This document shows, piece after piece, positions 63,995 through 64,000 of a DNA stretch of 64,000 nucleotides. The position numbers were made by a program, and so were the translations under genes. Position 1 is the stretch's first letter, and every line of letters begins with the position of its first letter. The stretch lies in contig NZ_VKDF01000004.1 in NCBI RefSeq assembly GCF_007096355.1, positions 186,357 through 250,356 on the forward strand, written 5' to 3'. The notes beneath the pieces are model-generated. The model did no database searches. It was not told the origin of the DNA and saw nothing but the letters and a program-made list of their open reading frames with translations. The DNA is from Paracoccus sp. M683 (GTDB lineage Bacteria > Pseudomonadota > Alphaproteobacteria > Rhodobacterales > Rhodobacteraceae).

Positions 63995-64000
63995 GCACGG

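Overview
The window is high-GC, densely coded bacterial DNA that looks like a Rhodobacteraceae chromosome, most likely Paracoccus or a close relative. This rests on a BztABCD general amino-acid transporter, plant-type glutamate-cysteine ligase, an ATP12-type F1 chaperone, a carboxynorspermidine pathway, several lineage-restricted small proteins (DUF6280/DUF6478-like) and a LuxR/LuxI pair next to rplQ. Genus is inferred from gene content only; there is no rRNA in the window.

Layout. 1-4.3 kb: 3' end of ileS, a hypothetical gene, a two-domain Fbp-like permease and tRNA-Thr(UGU). 4.4-14.6 kb: a peptide uptake module with two divergent arms. The minus arm holds two paralogous family-5 binding proteins, DppB/DppC-like permeases and an MFS porter; the plus arm holds a fused DppD-DppF-like ATPase and an M20 amidohydrolase. 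14.6-30.1 kb: housekeeping genes (efp, a PfkB sugar kinase, a zincin, gltX, zapE, a Hint-domain protein, folC, accD, cls, ilvD, two unknowns, and the nspC/carboxynorspermidine dehydrogenase pair). 30.2-41.5 kb: an AI-2E family transporter, gshA, then a minus-strand series (pgsA, moaD, moaE and a membrane protein), uvrC, a four-gene unit (S49 peptidase, a 39-aa membrane peptide, a CaCA exchanger and an SDR) and a LacI-type regulator.

41.57-46.37 kb is the most unusual part. The tRNA-Arg(CCU) gene contains a 32-bp segment repeated exactly 4.7 kb downstream, as expected for attL/attR of an element integrated in a tRNA gene. Between the copies are a cobalamin riboswitch, a DUF1636 protein, a BtuD/BtuF/BtuC-like ABC transporter, a decayed type I-E cas1 fragment and, directly abutting it, a single type I-E-like CRISPR repeat. 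No integrase or cas2 was recognised. I read this as a reduced genomic island in which the corrinoid-uptake operon was kept while mobility and immunity genes decayed.

46.4-54.9 kb: an L,D-transpeptidase and a small secreted unknown precede the rplO-secY-adk-rpsM-rpsK-rpoA-rplQ block, which has several internal hairpins and a 24-bp inverted repeat between rpoA and rplQ. A luxR/luxI quorum-sensing pair follows. 55-64 kb: rarA, then a tightly overlapping crcB-rluC-like-HAD-ATP12 operon and bztABCD, with a 12-bp hairpin after bztA that probably tunes binding-protein versus permease expression.
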